Source: Flavihumibacter sp. ZG627 (GTDB lineage Bacteria; Bacteroidota; Bacteroidia; Chitinophagales; Chitinophagaceae). From it: a stretch of 64,000 nucleotides of DNA. The notes under the pieces were generated by a model. The model had not been told where the DNA came from, searched no databases, and worked only from the letters and a program-made list of their open reading frames with translations. The stretch lies in contig NZ_JPHF01000001.1 of NCBI RefSeq assembly GCF_000814325.1, positions 186,001 to 250,000 of the forward strand, written 5' to 3'. A program made the position numbers and the translations under genes. Positions 54,238 through 63,608 of the stretch are shown here, in pieces; position 1 is the stretch's first letter, and the number at the start of each line of letters is the position of its first letter.

Positions 54238-56056
54238 AGATTAATTCTGTTTTCGTGATCGGAATTCCCATAATCTTATTGTAAGCTTTCGCATCAACCA
54301 GGTACTGATCCCGGATGATCTTAACCAACTGACCATTGTTGATCTCTGGGATCAGTACATGATCGAAATTTTTGATCATATCTCCAAGGTTTCTGGGAAA
54401 AGGACGCAAGTGACGTAAATGCGCATGGCTAACTGAATACCCTTCGGCCTGCATTTCAGCCACTGCACTCTTAATAGCCCCATAAGTAGATCCCCATCCC
54501 AATACTAAGATCTGGCCTTTTTCAGGGCCACTGTCAAGCTTTTGCTCCGGAATATATTCAGCGATCTTATCAACTTTTTCCTGCCTGATTTTCACCATCA
54601 ATTGATGGTTTTCAGGATCGTAGGATATATTACCCGTAATATTCTGTTTTTCCAATCCACCCACCCTGTGTTCTAATCCGGCAGTACCCGGAATTGCCCA
54701 GGGCCTCACTAGTTTCTCATCCCTCAAATATGGTTGAAATTTCTCCTCTCCATGCCCAAGATCCGTCTTGAATTTCACATCAATCGGGGCAAGATCATTA
54801 CTAGTTGGGAACTTCCATGGCTCAGCGCCATTGGCAATATATCCATCGCTCAAAAAGATAACAGGCGTCATATGCTGTAATGAAATGCGCGCAGCCTCAT
54901 ATACAGCGCTGAAACAATCACTTGGGGTTGACGCTGCTACTATCGGCATGGGGCACTCACCATTACGTCCGTAATAGGCTTGCATAAGGTCACTCTGTTC
55001 TGTTTTAGTGGGAAGTCCGGTTGAAGGGCCTCCCCTCTGTATATTTATTATGAGCAAAGGAATTTCCAGCATTACCGCCAATCCCATTGCTTCCGTTTTT
55101 AACGCCATACCCGGACCCGATGTAGTGGTGATTCCAAAATGACCTCCGTATGCTGCTCCAATAGCAGAAGTTATTGCTGCGATCTCATCTTCGGCCTGGA
55201 AAGTTCGGACGCCGAAATTTTTATACCTGCTTAATTCATGTAAAATATCAGAAGCCGGAGTAATGGGATATGATCCAAGAAATAGCGGTAGACCGCTTTT
55301 TTGTGAAGCAGCAATCAAGCCATAGGCCAAAGCCTGGTTGCCCATGATGCTCCGGTATTCACCGGGTTCCATTTTGGCTTTTTCAACCTTATAACGGGTA
55401 GTAAATGTTTCAGTGGTATCCGCAAAATTATACCCTGCTTTCAATACCCTGATATTGCTCTCAAGAAGATCTGGTTTCTTGCTGAATTTTTCAGTAAGAA
55501 ACTTGATACTGCTATCCATATCGCGATTGTACATCCAGTAAAGAAATCCCAGCACGAACATATTCTTTGCACGGTCCTTCTCTTTTGTGCCAAGCGTAAA
55601 ATCTTTTAGTGATTCCCTTGTCATTTTTGTCACATCCATCCTGATCACCTCATAAGATGAGAGGCTGTCATCCTCAATGGGATTAACACCATCAGGGTAA
55701 TTGGCCAGGCGAAGATTCTTGGCATCGAAACCATCTGTGTTGACAATGATCTTTCCGCCCTTTTTGATCGACTTTAAATTGGTTTTTAACGCTGCGGCAT
55801 TCATGGCTACCAGTACATCACATTCATCACCTGGAGTAAAGATGCGGTCGCTTGAAAAGCGTAACTGATAACCGCTCACTCCCGGGATAGTACCCTGAGG
55901 TGCCCGGATCTCCGCGGGGAAATCAGGAAAGGTTGCCAGATCAATACCAAGCATCGCGGTGTTATTGGTGAATTGGGTACCAGTTAATTGCATACCATCG
56001 CCACTGTCACCGGCGAATTTGATCACCACTTCGGGAAGGAGTTCTTCTTTGCGCAT
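54203..56056 (-). CDS. korA: 2-oxoacid:acceptor oxidoreductase, alpha subunit (gamma-alpha fusion)
   Basis: Oxidises 2-oxoglutarate or another 2-oxoacid to acyl-CoA with ferredoxin as acceptor. The 617-residue product has an N-terminal gamma domain (KFAGDSGDGMQLTGTQF) and an alpha domain with GNQALAYGLIAAS, GSYPITPASDILHEL, EDEIAAITSAIGAAYGG and TTTSGPGMALKTEAMG, plus QRGGPSTGLPTKTEQSDL. KorA is the likely name in Bacteroidota. The TPP-binding beta subunit that is usually next to it is absent here. Its 3' end overlaps the convergent FUSC gene by 35 bases. Confidence 0.92.
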   Translation of the reverse strand: MRKEELLPEVVIKFAGDSGDGMQLTGTQFTNNTAMLGIDLATFPDFPAEIRAPQGTIPGVSGYQLRFSSDRIFTPGDECDVLVAMNAAALKTNLKSIKKGGKIIVNTDGFDAKNLRLANYPDGVNPIEDDSLSSYEVIRMDVTKMTRESLKDFTLGTKEKDRAKNMFVLGFLYWMYNRDMDSSIKFLTEKFSKKPDLLESNIRVLKAGYNFADTTETFTTRYKVEKAKMEPGEYRSIMGNQALAYGLIAASQKSGLPLFLGSYPITPASDILHELSRYKNFGVRTFQAEDEIAAITSAIGAAYGGHFGITTTSGPGMALKTEAMGLAVMLEIPLLIINIQRGGPSTGLPTKTEQSDLMQAYYGRNGECPMPIVAASTPSDCFSAVYEAARISLQHMTPVIFLSDGYIANGAEPWKFPTSNDLAPIDVKFKTDLGHGEEKFQPYLRDEKLVRPWAIPGTAGLEHRVGGLEKQNITGNISYDPENHQLMVKIRQEKVDKIAEYIPEQKLDSGPEKGQILVLGWGSTYGAIKSAVAEMQAEGYSVSHAHLRHLRPFPRNLGDMIKNFDHVLIPEINNGQLVKIIRDQYLVDAKAYNKIMGIPITKTELIFKLREMLGGLN

Positions 56057-56109
56057 ACTACAAAGATAAAGGGGAATTGGGAATGGGTAAAAGGGAAAAG
56101 AATCTTGCT

Positions 56110-57024
56110 TTAACCTTCATTTCCCGTTAGGGTGCGGAATACTTCCTCAAGACTGTTTTCTCCGCTCTGCAGGCTGATAATATTAAGATTATGCTCAACA
56201 GACAACGACAATAATTGCTTTCGGGCCTCATTTATATCCATTGCCCTGATCTGCCATTCAGTTGCCCCCATCTGTTGCAGGTCAATCAGCGTCGTTACTC
56301 CCATTTTTATTAATGATGCCTCCACCACCTCACGGAATTGTACCCTTATTACGGGCTTGCTGTTTTGCGACTGAAGTGCAGCGAGGGTATTGTTGGCAAT
56401 GAGTTGTCCTTTGTTGATGATGATTACCCTGCTGCAAACCGCCTCCACTTCCTGTAATATATGTGAGGAAAATAATACTGTTTTATCACGCCCCAACTCC
56501 CTGATCACCTCACGGATTTCCAATATCTGGTTGGGATCAAGACCAGTAGTTGGCTCGTCTAGTATCAGAACTTCCGGATCGTGGATCAGGGCAGCAGCCA
56601 ATCCAACACGTTGTTTGTATCCCTTTGATAATTGCCCAATCTTCTTATCGCTTTCAGGGGTTAGTCCCACTTTTGCGATTACATCATTGATACGGGTATT
56701 CTTATTTTCAACGGAATGTACATCCGCCATAAAATGAAGATACTCCCGAACATACATATCGTAATAAAGCGGATTTGATTCAGGCAGGTATCCGATCTTA
56801 CACTTGGTGGTAAGCGGGTCTGCCTGCACATCCGTGCCGCAGACCCAGGCCTTTCCACCATCCGGGCGTAGGTAGCCCGTCAGTATCTTCATGGTCGTCG
56901 ATTTACCAGCACCATTCGGTCCAAGAAATCCAACGATCTCACCCTTGTTAACCGTGAAAGAAATATTATTGACAGCCTTTTGCTGGCCGTATACTTTCAG
57001 TAAGGATTCAACTGATATAGACAT
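56110..57024 (-). CDS. gldA: Gliding motility-associated ABC transporter ATP-binding protein GldA
   Basis: ATPase of the GldAFG transporter required for gliding in Flavobacterium. The 304-residue product has Walker A GPNGAGKST (35-43), signature LSKGYKQRV and Walker B VLILDEPTTGLDPNQ, with the C-terminal extension (VQFREVVEASLIKMG and the SLEEVFRTLTGNEG ending) of the GldA/NatA type. The usual membrane partners gldF and gldG are not adjacent in the window. Flanked by korA downstream and carbonic anhydrase upstream on the same strand. Confidence 0.9.
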   Translation of the reverse strand: MSISVESLLKVYGQQKAVNNISFTVNKGEIVGFLGPNGAGKSTTMKILTGYLRPDGGKAWVCGTDVQADPLTTKCKIGYLPESNPLYYDMYVREYLHFMADVHSVENKNTRINDVIAKVGLTPESDKKIGQLSKGYKQRVGLAAALIHDPEVLILDEPTTGLDPNQILEIREVIRELGRDKTVLFSSHILQEVEAVCSRVIIINKGQLIANNTLAALQSQNSKPVIRVQFREVVEASLIKMGVTTLIDLQQMGATEWQIRAMDINEARKQLLSLSVEHNLNIISLQSGENSLEEVFRTLTGNEG

Positions 57025-57041
57025 GCAACAAACCTACTGAA

Positions 57042-57674
57042 TTATAAGTCATCAAACTCATAGATCTCATCAATATGCGTTCCTGCCGGCATCTCAAATA
57101 CGGGATTGATGAGACCATCCTTAAGTCCATATACCCAACCATGTAAGTGAGGTGCCTGCCGATCTTTCCAGGCCTTTTGGATAATGGATGTTTTAGCTAG
57201 ATTCCTCACCTGCTCTTCTACGTTAAGTTCTGTCAGGCGGTTACTCCGTTTTTCCTCATCGGCAATTGCGTCGATCTCATCCCGATGGAATCTGTAAACA
57301 TCCTTGATGTTCATTAGCCATTTATTGATGATGCCAAAATTATGCTTGGTCATTGCAGCCTTTACACCACCGCAACCATAATGGCCACACACAATTACAT
57401 GTTTCACCTTCAGGTGATTCACAGCATAATCCAGTACCGTCAGCATATTAAGATCTGTATGCACCACCATATTGGCAACATTCCGATGCACAAAAATCTC
57501 ACCCGGCTGTGTACCGGTGATCTGGTTGGCGGGAACCCTACTGTCACTGCACCCAATCCATAAAAACTCTGGTGTTTGTAAATGCGACAGCCTGTCAAAA
57601 TATCCAGGATCAGCTGAAACAGTTTCTGCCGCCCATGCTTTGTTCTCTAATAAGAGCCTTTCGTAAGTGTTCAT
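57042..57674 (-). CDS. can: Beta-class carbonic anhydrase
   Basis: Interconverts CO2 and bicarbonate in the cytoplasm. In the 210-residue product the zinc ligands are Cys42, His98 and Cys101 (in WIGCSDSRVPAN and VCGHYGCGGVKAAM), with the Asp44-Arg46 pair that gates the site. Overlaps the end of the SulP transporter gene by one base (TAATG), so the pair is translationally coupled and should supply and interconvert bicarbonate. Confidence 0.96.
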   Translation of the reverse strand: MNTYERLLLENKAWAAETVSADPGYFDRLSHLQTPEFLWIGCSDSRVPANQITGTQPGEIFVHRNVANMVVHTDLNMLTVLDYAVNHLKVKHVIVCGHYGCGGVKAAMTKHNFGIINKWLMNIKDVYRFHRDEIDAIADEEKRSNRLTELNVEEQVRNLAKTSIIQKAWKDRQAPHLHGWVYGLKDGLINPVFEMPAGTHIDEIYEFDDL

Positions 57675-59254
57675 TATGCGCTTGCTTTTAATGGTCCTTC
57701 AATATGTGAAAATCCTTGTTCTTTATATGCACTTTTTTTCAACTCTACCTTTATATTCTTTAATGGTGCACTGATGATAAAATCTTCTATGACCTCAACC
57801 ACATCACGATCCAGGAAATCTGCCCGTGTTGCATCAATGAGTACATAAGCGTTTTCAGGCACCTGTGCCAGTTTGCGTTTTATAATGGGCTTATTCAGGT
57901 AACTAACATCCTTGCGTAAACGAAACAGGTAATTGTTCTCATCATTCACAACAAATACTGCCGACCTGAAATTACTTCGCATAACGAAAAATAATCCTAC
58001 CAGGCAACCGATCATGATCCCAACCAGAAGGTCAGTAAATAAAATGGCCACAATCGTAACAACAAATGGAATGAATTGGTCAAAACCTTTGCGATAAAAC
58101 TGCTTAAAGATAGCTGGTTTGGCAAGTTTAAAACCCGTATAAATCAATACAGCGGCCAGGGCAGGCAGGGGAATGAGATTGAGCATTTTAGGGATCAATG
58201 CAACAGTTAATAAAAGCATCATACCGTGCATGATGGCCGACATTTTCGATTTTGCTCCCGAATGTATGTTTGCAGAAGTCCTTACAATTACCGAGGTCAC
58301 TGGCAAACCACCAAGTAATCCCGAAACCAGATTTCCCGCACCCTGTGCCTTCAACTCCCGGTTAGTTGGGGTCACACGCTGGTATGGGTCTAATTCGTCA
58401 GATGCCTCAATATTCAGCAAAGTCTCAAGGCTGGCCACAATGGCAATGGTTGCAGCAGAGATCCAAACCTGGTAATTTGAGATATAACTGAAATCCGGAA
58501 ACATAAAGAAGGATAGAAACCCCCCTAATGATTCAGCAACAGGTATGCTTACCAGCGCATGGGCCGGCAGTGCCAGCGAGGGGTTATAGATCATTGCCCA
58601 TTGGTTGATGCCTATAGCCACCAACACAACTATCAACGGCGCCGGAATGAGCTTAAAGAATTTTGCTTTTTTTGCCAGTATATTATCCCACACTATCTGA
58701 ATTCCTAAAGAAATAAGTCCAATAGCAATGGCAAGTGGCAGAATATAATTTAAGGCTTTGAAAATTCCAGTGAAGGTATTTGAACCATCCGGCTGGCGAA
58801 AACTTTCATCTCCTTCGAAATCGGCATTATACCCCACCAGGTGTGGTAATTGTTTCAGTATTAGGATAAGTCCAATGGCTGCAAGCATGGCCTTAATTAC
58901 AGCACCTGGAATATAATCGCCCAATATCCCCGCTTTCAGAAAACCAAGGAATACTTGAAAAATCCCCGCCAGCACAACAGCCAGAAGAAATGCTTCAAAT
59001 GCAGGTAGCTTGCCTATTGCTGCTGCAACAATAGCAGTAAGTCCCGCCGCAGGACCACTCACACTGAGCTGCGATCCGCTAAGGAAACCAATAACTATTC
59101 CACCGGCTATGCCCGCTATAAGACCAGAGAATAATGGAGCATTTGAACCGAGGGCGATACCAAGACAAAGTGGAAGTGCCACCAAAAAAACTACAACAGA
59201 TGCGGGAAAATCAGCACCAAGATTGCTGAAAACGTTGCGTACAGAACGAGCCAT
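57674..59254 (-). CDS. SulP-family anion transporter, probable bicarbonate transporter
   Basis: Inner-membrane anion transporter of about 526 residues. Multiple membrane helices and the SulP features LVALPLCLGIALGSNAPLFSGL, GSQLSVSGPAAGLTAIV and GLLGGLPVTSVIVRTSANIHSG; the C-terminal part resembles a STAS domain (AYVLIDATRADFLDRD, VEDFIISAPLKNIKVELK-like). Coupling with carbonic anhydrase suggests bicarbonate as substrate, as for BicA-type members; sulfate or other anions remain possible. The ATG at 59254 begins the usual N-terminus; the open frame reaches 59314. Confidence 0.9.
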   Translation of the reverse strand: MARSVRNVFSNLGADFPASVVVFLVALPLCLGIALGSNAPLFSGLIAGIAGGIVIGFLSGSQLSVSGPAAGLTAIVAAAIGKLPAFEAFLLAVVLAGIFQVFLGFLKAGILGDYIPGAVIKAMLAAIGLILILKQLPHLVGYNADFEGDESFRQPDGSNTFTGIFKALNYILPLAIAIGLISLGIQIVWDNILAKKAKFFKLIPAPLIVVLVAIGINQWAMIYNPSLALPAHALVSIPVAESLGGFLSFFMFPDFSYISNYQVWISAATIAIVASLETLLNIEASDELDPYQRVTPTNRELKAQGAGNLVSGLLGGLPVTSVIVRTSANIHSGAKSKMSAIMHGMMLLLTVALIPKMLNLIPLPALAAVLIYTGFKLAKPAIFKQFYRKGFDQFIPFVVTIVAILFTDLLVGIMIGCLVGLFFVMRSNFRSAVFVVNDENNYLFRLRKDVSYLNKPIIKRKLAQVPENAYVLIDATRADFLDRDVVEVIEDFIISAPLKNIKVELKKSAYKEQGFSHIEGPLKASA

Positions 59255-59367
59255 AAAAAGGAGTTTATAAATTAGCCAATCATCCGATCCGTCCGTTTGC
59301 ACATGAAAATGCACAATTCTTACAGATGGGGATAAATGTTATTGCCGGAAAGTAAATATTGAAATTA

Positions 59368-59724
59368 TCAACACTCCGGAGGCTGTACGATCCTCTTTGA
59401 ATGTAAGGTGGAGAGAATATTCACAGAACGTGGAATATTGTAATGAGATCTGCTTAAACGCTGGCTCAAAAGAAAAGCGTCGAAATCATATAAATGGCCG
59501 TTAAAGGATTTGCCATTCTTATGCTCTTCATTTATGTTATTTGAACTGCTCCCGCCTGCTTCCTCTTCAACAGTATTTAGGATCACTGTTTTGTTTTGCT
59601 TGGAAGCAAAAGGCAACATGACCAAACTACTACTCAATGCCATCATAAAGAGCACCGCCACGGCACAGAGCAATGCCCTATACCGGTATAATGCCGGGTA
59701 AAATGATGAATTGATGTTGGTCAT
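59368..59724 (-). CDS. Small membrane protein of unknown function
   Basis: A 118-residue product with one membrane helix (about 16-38, ALLCAVAVLFMMALSSSLVM) and a soluble tail rich in Asn, Ser and His, including GGSSSNNINEEHKNGKSFNG. No family recognised. It lies after two transport genes on the same strand, 67 bases from the nearest, and could be an independent gene; coding status is less certain than for its neighbours. Confidence 0.5.
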   Translation of the reverse strand: MTNINSSFYPALYRYRALLCAVAVLFMMALSSSLVMLPFASKQNKTVILNTVEEEAGGSSSNNINEEHKNGKSFNGHLYDFDAFLLSQRLSRSHYNIPRSVNILSTLHSKRIVQPPEC

Positions 59725-59791
59725 GGCGCGAAATTACTTTAATAACATCAGAATGCTTCCGATTGTTAATGGATTTAACAATCAGTTTTTC

Positions 59792-60037
59792 TCAGTCTTC
59801 AATTTCCTCCGAACTCTCCGGAAGATGGTCATATTCTCCTTTAAGTGCATAAAAACCAAATATTATTAACCCGATCGCAATAGGAAAAAACACAATTACA
59901 AAAACACCCCACTGGATCTTTGTATCAATTACTGGTTTGGCGGCTATCTCCGCCAGCGCTGTTCTTATCAGGTAATACATCGAAAACGGGGCCAATGCCA
60001 CCCATAATATCCCCAGATATCTTTTCAGCAAGTTCAT
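59792..60037 (-). CDS. Small two-helix membrane protein (DUF6814-like)
   Basis: An 81-residue product with two membrane helices (about 7-27 and 43-64, WGVFVIVFFPIAIGLIIFGFYA) and an acidic tail ending SSEEIED. In Bacteroidota such small proteins sit directly after MHS-type transporters, as here (12 bases downstream of the transporter gene), so it is probably a partner or stabiliser. I am not certain of the family name. Confidence 0.72.
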   Translation of the reverse strand: MNLLKRYLGILWVALAPFSMYYLIRTALAEIAAKPVIDTKIQWGVFVIVFFPIAIGLIIFGFYALKGEYDHLPESSEEIED

Positions 60038-60049
60038 TTTTTTGTTGGT

Positions 60050-61621
60050 TTAGTCATTAACATTTGGATCAATCCGGTTACTTACATACAACGCTCCAAT
60101 TACCAGGCAAACAGCCGCGATCGCAATCGGATACCATAACCCTACCAGTTTGTCAGCATAAATTGTTGTGAGCAACGTTGCGATAAACGGTGTCAGCCCG
60201 CCAAAAACCCCATTCCCGATATGGTAAGGGAGCGACATGCTGGTATACCTGATCTTGGTTGGAAACAGTTCAACCAGAAAAGCAGCGATAGGCCCATAAA
60301 CCATGGTTACAAGCAGAACCTGTATAAAAACCAGCAATACGAATTTCCAATAAGTTGATTGGTCAAGCTTCTTTTCCAGGTACCGGATTTCTGTGGCAGT
60401 TGTTTGTTCCTGTCCCGAACTAAATAATGTGTCTGAAACCACACTTTTATACCGTATTCCATTAAGGGCTGTTTTATGAACAGTGGTTGTTAGAAGAGAA
60501 TCAGTACCATTAGATAGCGCCGTTTTTTTAATATTGGAAGCAGTGATTGTTGGAGCTGTCACTTTTTCCAAAGCGGCCACATCACTGAGTAACAGGAATT
60601 GTTTATAAATGGGACGATAAGAAAATATGGCTATCAGCATTCCGGCCATCATGATCCATTTTCTCCCAACCCTGTCGCTCCATGACCCGAACACTACGAA
60701 AAATGGTGTTGCAAAAAGTATGGCCCAGATAATTATAGTTCGGCTTTGATCAAAATCTATTCTGCATACATTTTCAATAAATGATTGGGCATAGAATTGT
60801 CCTGTGTACCAAACTACCCCTTGCCCCATGGTTGCGCCAAAAAGTGCCAGCAATACCATTTTAAGATTAGTACGATGCCCAAAACTTTCCTTCAGCGGAT
60901 TGGTCGAGAGATTGCCCTCCTCCTTAAGTTTGGCGAACAGTGGCGATTCATTCATTTTCATCCTTATATAAATGGAAACGATCACCAGTACAATCGAAAC
61001 CAGAAATGGAATCCGCCATCCCCATTCATTGAATTTTCGGATAGACTCCTCCGGGTCGGGGTCAAGACTATGCCGGGTGAGCAGTATCACACCCAACGAA
61101 ACAAAAAGCCCTAACGTGGCAGTAGTTTGTATCCATGAAGTAAAATATCCCCGGCGGTTCGGGGGTGCATGTTCCGCAACATAAGTGGCCGCACCTCCAT
61201 ATTCACCTCCCAGGGCAAGGCCTTGTAGCAATCGGAGTAATAATACAATGATTGGTGCCGCAAAGCCGATGGTTTCATAGCCTGGTACCAACCCTATGGC
61301 AAAGGTTGAACCTCCCATTAATACCAGGGTTAAGAGAAAAGTGTATTTACGACCAATAAGATCTCCTAGCCTCCCAAACACAAGTGCTCCGAATGGTCTG
61401 ACTATAAATCCAGCCGCAAAGGTTGCCAGCGTGCTCAATAAAGCGGCTGTGGGATTAGTATTTGGAAAAAATTGTGTGGCAATTACTGTTGCAAGGCTTC
61501 CGAAAATATAGAAATCATACCATTCAATTAAAGTGCCCACTGATGATGCACCAATCACTTTCCATATGCCGGTTGAAGTACTTGCCTGATTCATTGCTTG
61601 CTGCCTATTTACCTTAAACAT
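60050..61621 (-). CDS. MHS-type major facilitator (proton-coupled metabolite symporter)
   Basis: A 523-residue transporter with the metabolite:H+ symporter pattern: SSVGTLIEWYDFYIFGSLA, FIVRPFGALVFGRLGDLIGRKY (RLGDLIGRK is the loop motif), GLALGGEYGGAATYVAEHAPPNRRG. A central loop insertion of about 80 residues (around 340-425) makes it longer than the usual 430-450. Divergent from acs with 73 bases between start codons, so acetate or another short-chain acid is a likely substrate; this is inference. An alternative start at 61594 would remove nine residues. Confidence 0.88.
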   Translation of the reverse strand: MFKVNRQQAMNQASTSTGIWKVIGASSVGTLIEWYDFYIFGSLATVIATQFFPNTNPTAALLSTLATFAAGFIVRPFGALVFGRLGDLIGRKYTFLLTLVLMGGSTFAIGLVPGYETIGFAAPIIVLLLRLLQGLALGGEYGGAATYVAEHAPPNRRGYFTSWIQTTATLGLFVSLGVILLTRHSLDPDPEESIRKFNEWGWRIPFLVSIVLVIVSIYIRMKMNESPLFAKLKEEGNLSTNPLKESFGHRTNLKMVLLALFGATMGQGVVWYTGQFYAQSFIENVCRIDFDQSRTIIIWAILFATPFFVVFGSWSDRVGRKWIMMAGMLIAIFSYRPIYKQFLLLSDVAALEKVTAPTITASNIKKTALSNGTDSLLTTTVHKTALNGIRYKSVVSDTLFSSGQEQTTATEIRYLEKKLDQSTYWKFVLLVFIQVLLVTMVYGPIAAFLVELFPTKIRYTSMSLPYHIGNGVFGGLTPFIATLLTTIYADKLVGLWYPIAIAAVCLVIGALYVSNRIDPNVND

Positions 61622-61694
61622 ACTAAATTAGCGAACTGAATTCGTTGCGCCTGAACCTTTTCCTGTTTCAGGAGTGCAACCTAAAACGATACAA

Positions 61695-63608
61695 ATGTCA
61701 TATCCTTACCAAATCAGGTCACTGGAACAATACAATACTGTCTATAAAAAAAGTGTGGATGACCCCGAAGGTTTCTGGGCCGACATAGCGTCAAATTTTT
61801 ATTGGCGCAAACGCTGGGATAAGGTGTTGGAATGGAATTTCACCGAACCGAAAATTGAATGGTTCATCGGTGGAAAACTAAACATTACAGAGAATTGTCT
61901 CGATAGGCACCTTGGTTCTTTGGGCAATAAACCAGCTATAATATGGGAACCAAATGATCCTGATGAACACCACCGTATCCTCACATACCGGGAACTTCAT
62001 AATAAGGTTATTCAATTCGCCAATGTCCTTAAAAACAATGGTATCGGTAAAGGCGACAGGGTTTGTATCTACATGGGCATGGTACCCGAACTTGCCATCG
62101 CGGTGCTGGCCTGTGCTCGCATCGGAGCCATACATTCCGTGATCTTTGGTGGCTTCAGTGCCCAGTCTATCGCCGACAGGCTTATGGATGCAAATGCGGA
62201 ATTCGTGATCACATGTGACGGAGCCTTCCGGGGCAATAAATCCATCCCATTAAAAAGTGTAATTGATGATGCCCTCATTCAATGCCGCTTCGTTAAGCGG
62301 GTTATCGTACTTACAAGAAATCGCACGCCTGTTTCCATGATAAAAGGAAGGGATGTATGGTGGGAAGATGAGATCCGTAAGGTGGAAACACAGGGTAATC
62401 CTGATTGTCCCGCAGAAGAAATGGATGCTGAAGATCCCCTGTTTATTCTATACACCTCCGGCTCTACAGGTAAGCCTAAGGGAGTGGTTCATACCGTTGG
62501 TGGCTATATGGTTTACACCGGATATACCTTTGTAAATACATTCCAGTATGAACCTGGCGATATACATTTTTGTACCGCCGATATTGGCTGGATCACCGGG
62601 CATAGTTATATTGTTTATGGACCCCTGCTTTCGGGAGCAACAACGCTTTTATTTGAAGGCATCCCCACCTGGCCCGATGCGGGAAGATTCTGGGAGATCG
62701 TTGATAAGTATAAAGTAAATGTTTTATACACTGCCCCCACAGCCATACGTTCTTTAATGGGCTTTGGCCTTGGCCCCGTACATGGTAAAAATCTTTCTTC
62801 GCTTAAAGTGCTCGGTACTGTTGGCGAACCTATCAATGAAGAAGCCTGGAACTGGTACAATGAAGAGATCGGCAAAGGGCGCTGCCCAATTGTTGATACA
62901 TGGTGGCAAACCGAAACGGGTGGCGTGCTCATTGGCAATATGGCCGGGGTTACTCCCGCCAAAGCAACATTCGCTACTTTACCAATGCCAGGTGTACAGC
63001 CAATATTGCTGGATGAAAATGGAGTGGAAATTACCGGTAATAATGTTAGCGGGAACCTATGTATCAAATTTCCCTGGCCATCTATTTTACGCACAACCTA
63101 TAATGATCATGAACGCTGCCGCATGAATTACTTTACTGCTTATCCAAATATGTACTTTACCGGCGATGGTTGTTACCGCGATGAATCCGGAAATTACCGC
63201 ATCACAGGAAGGGTTGATGATGTACTGAATGTGAGCGGTCACCGGATCGGCACAGCTGAAGTAGAGAACGCTATCAATATGCACGCAGGAGTAGTGGAAA
63301 GTGCAGTTGTGGGCTACCCCCACGATATTAAGGGCCAGGGTATCTATGCTTTCGTAATTTACCAGAGCAGCCACGGAGATGAGCACCTGAGCCGTCAGGA
63401 TATAACCCTCACGGTAAGCCGCATCATTGGACCAATAGCAAAACCCGATAAGATCCAGTTTGTATCCGGACTTCCAAAAACCCGAAGTGGTAAGATCATG
63501 CGCCGCATACTTCGGAAGATCGCAGAAGGGGAAACAGAAAATCTGGGCGATACTTCAACTTTACTCGACCCTGCGGTGGTAGATGAAATTAAAATTGGGA
63601 AGCTTTAA
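61695..63608 (+). CDS. acs: Acetate--CoA ligase (acetyl-CoA synthetase)
   Basis: Activates acetate to acetyl-CoA with ATP. The 637-residue product has the adenylate-forming motifs YTSGSTGKPKGVVHTVGGY, WWQTETGG and TGDGCYRDESG, and the C-terminal PKTRSGKIMRRILRK with the acetylation-target Lys600. N-terminal FYWRKRWDKVLEWNF is typical. The ATG at 61695 is preferred to an upstream in-frame GTG at 61674. Divergent from the MHS transporter. It ends exactly where the convergent acyltransferase gene ends. Confidence 0.95.
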   Translation: MSYPYQIRSLEQYNTVYKKSVDDPEGFWADIASNFYWRKRWDKVLEWNFTEPKIEWFIGGKLNITENCLDRHLGSLGNKPAIIWEPNDPDEHHRILTYRELHNKVIQFANVLKNNGIGKGDRVCIYMGMVPELAIAVLACARIGAIHSVIFGGFSAQSIADRLMDANAEFVITCDGAFRGNKSIPLKSVIDDALIQCRFVKRVIVLTRNRTPVSMIKGRDVWWEDEIRKVETQGNPDCPAEEMDAEDPLFILYTSGSTGKPKGVVHTVGGYMVYTGYTFVNTFQYEPGDIHFCTADIGWITGHSYIVYGPLLSGATTLLFEGIPTWPDAGRFWEIVDKYKVNVLYTAPTAIRSLMGFGLGPVHGKNLSSLKVLGTVGEPINEEAWNWYNEEIGKGRCPIVDTWWQTETGGVLIGNMAGVTPAKATFATLPMPGVQPILLDENGVEITGNNVSGNLCIKFPWPSILRTTYNDHERCRMNYFTAYPNMYFTGDGCYRDESGNYRITGRVDDVLNVSGHRIGTAEVENAINMHAGVVESAVVGYPHDIKGQGIYAFVIYQSSHGDEHLSRQDITLTVSRIIGPIAKPDKIQFVSGLPKTRSGKIMRRILRKIAEGETENLGDTSTLLDPAVVDEIKIGKL

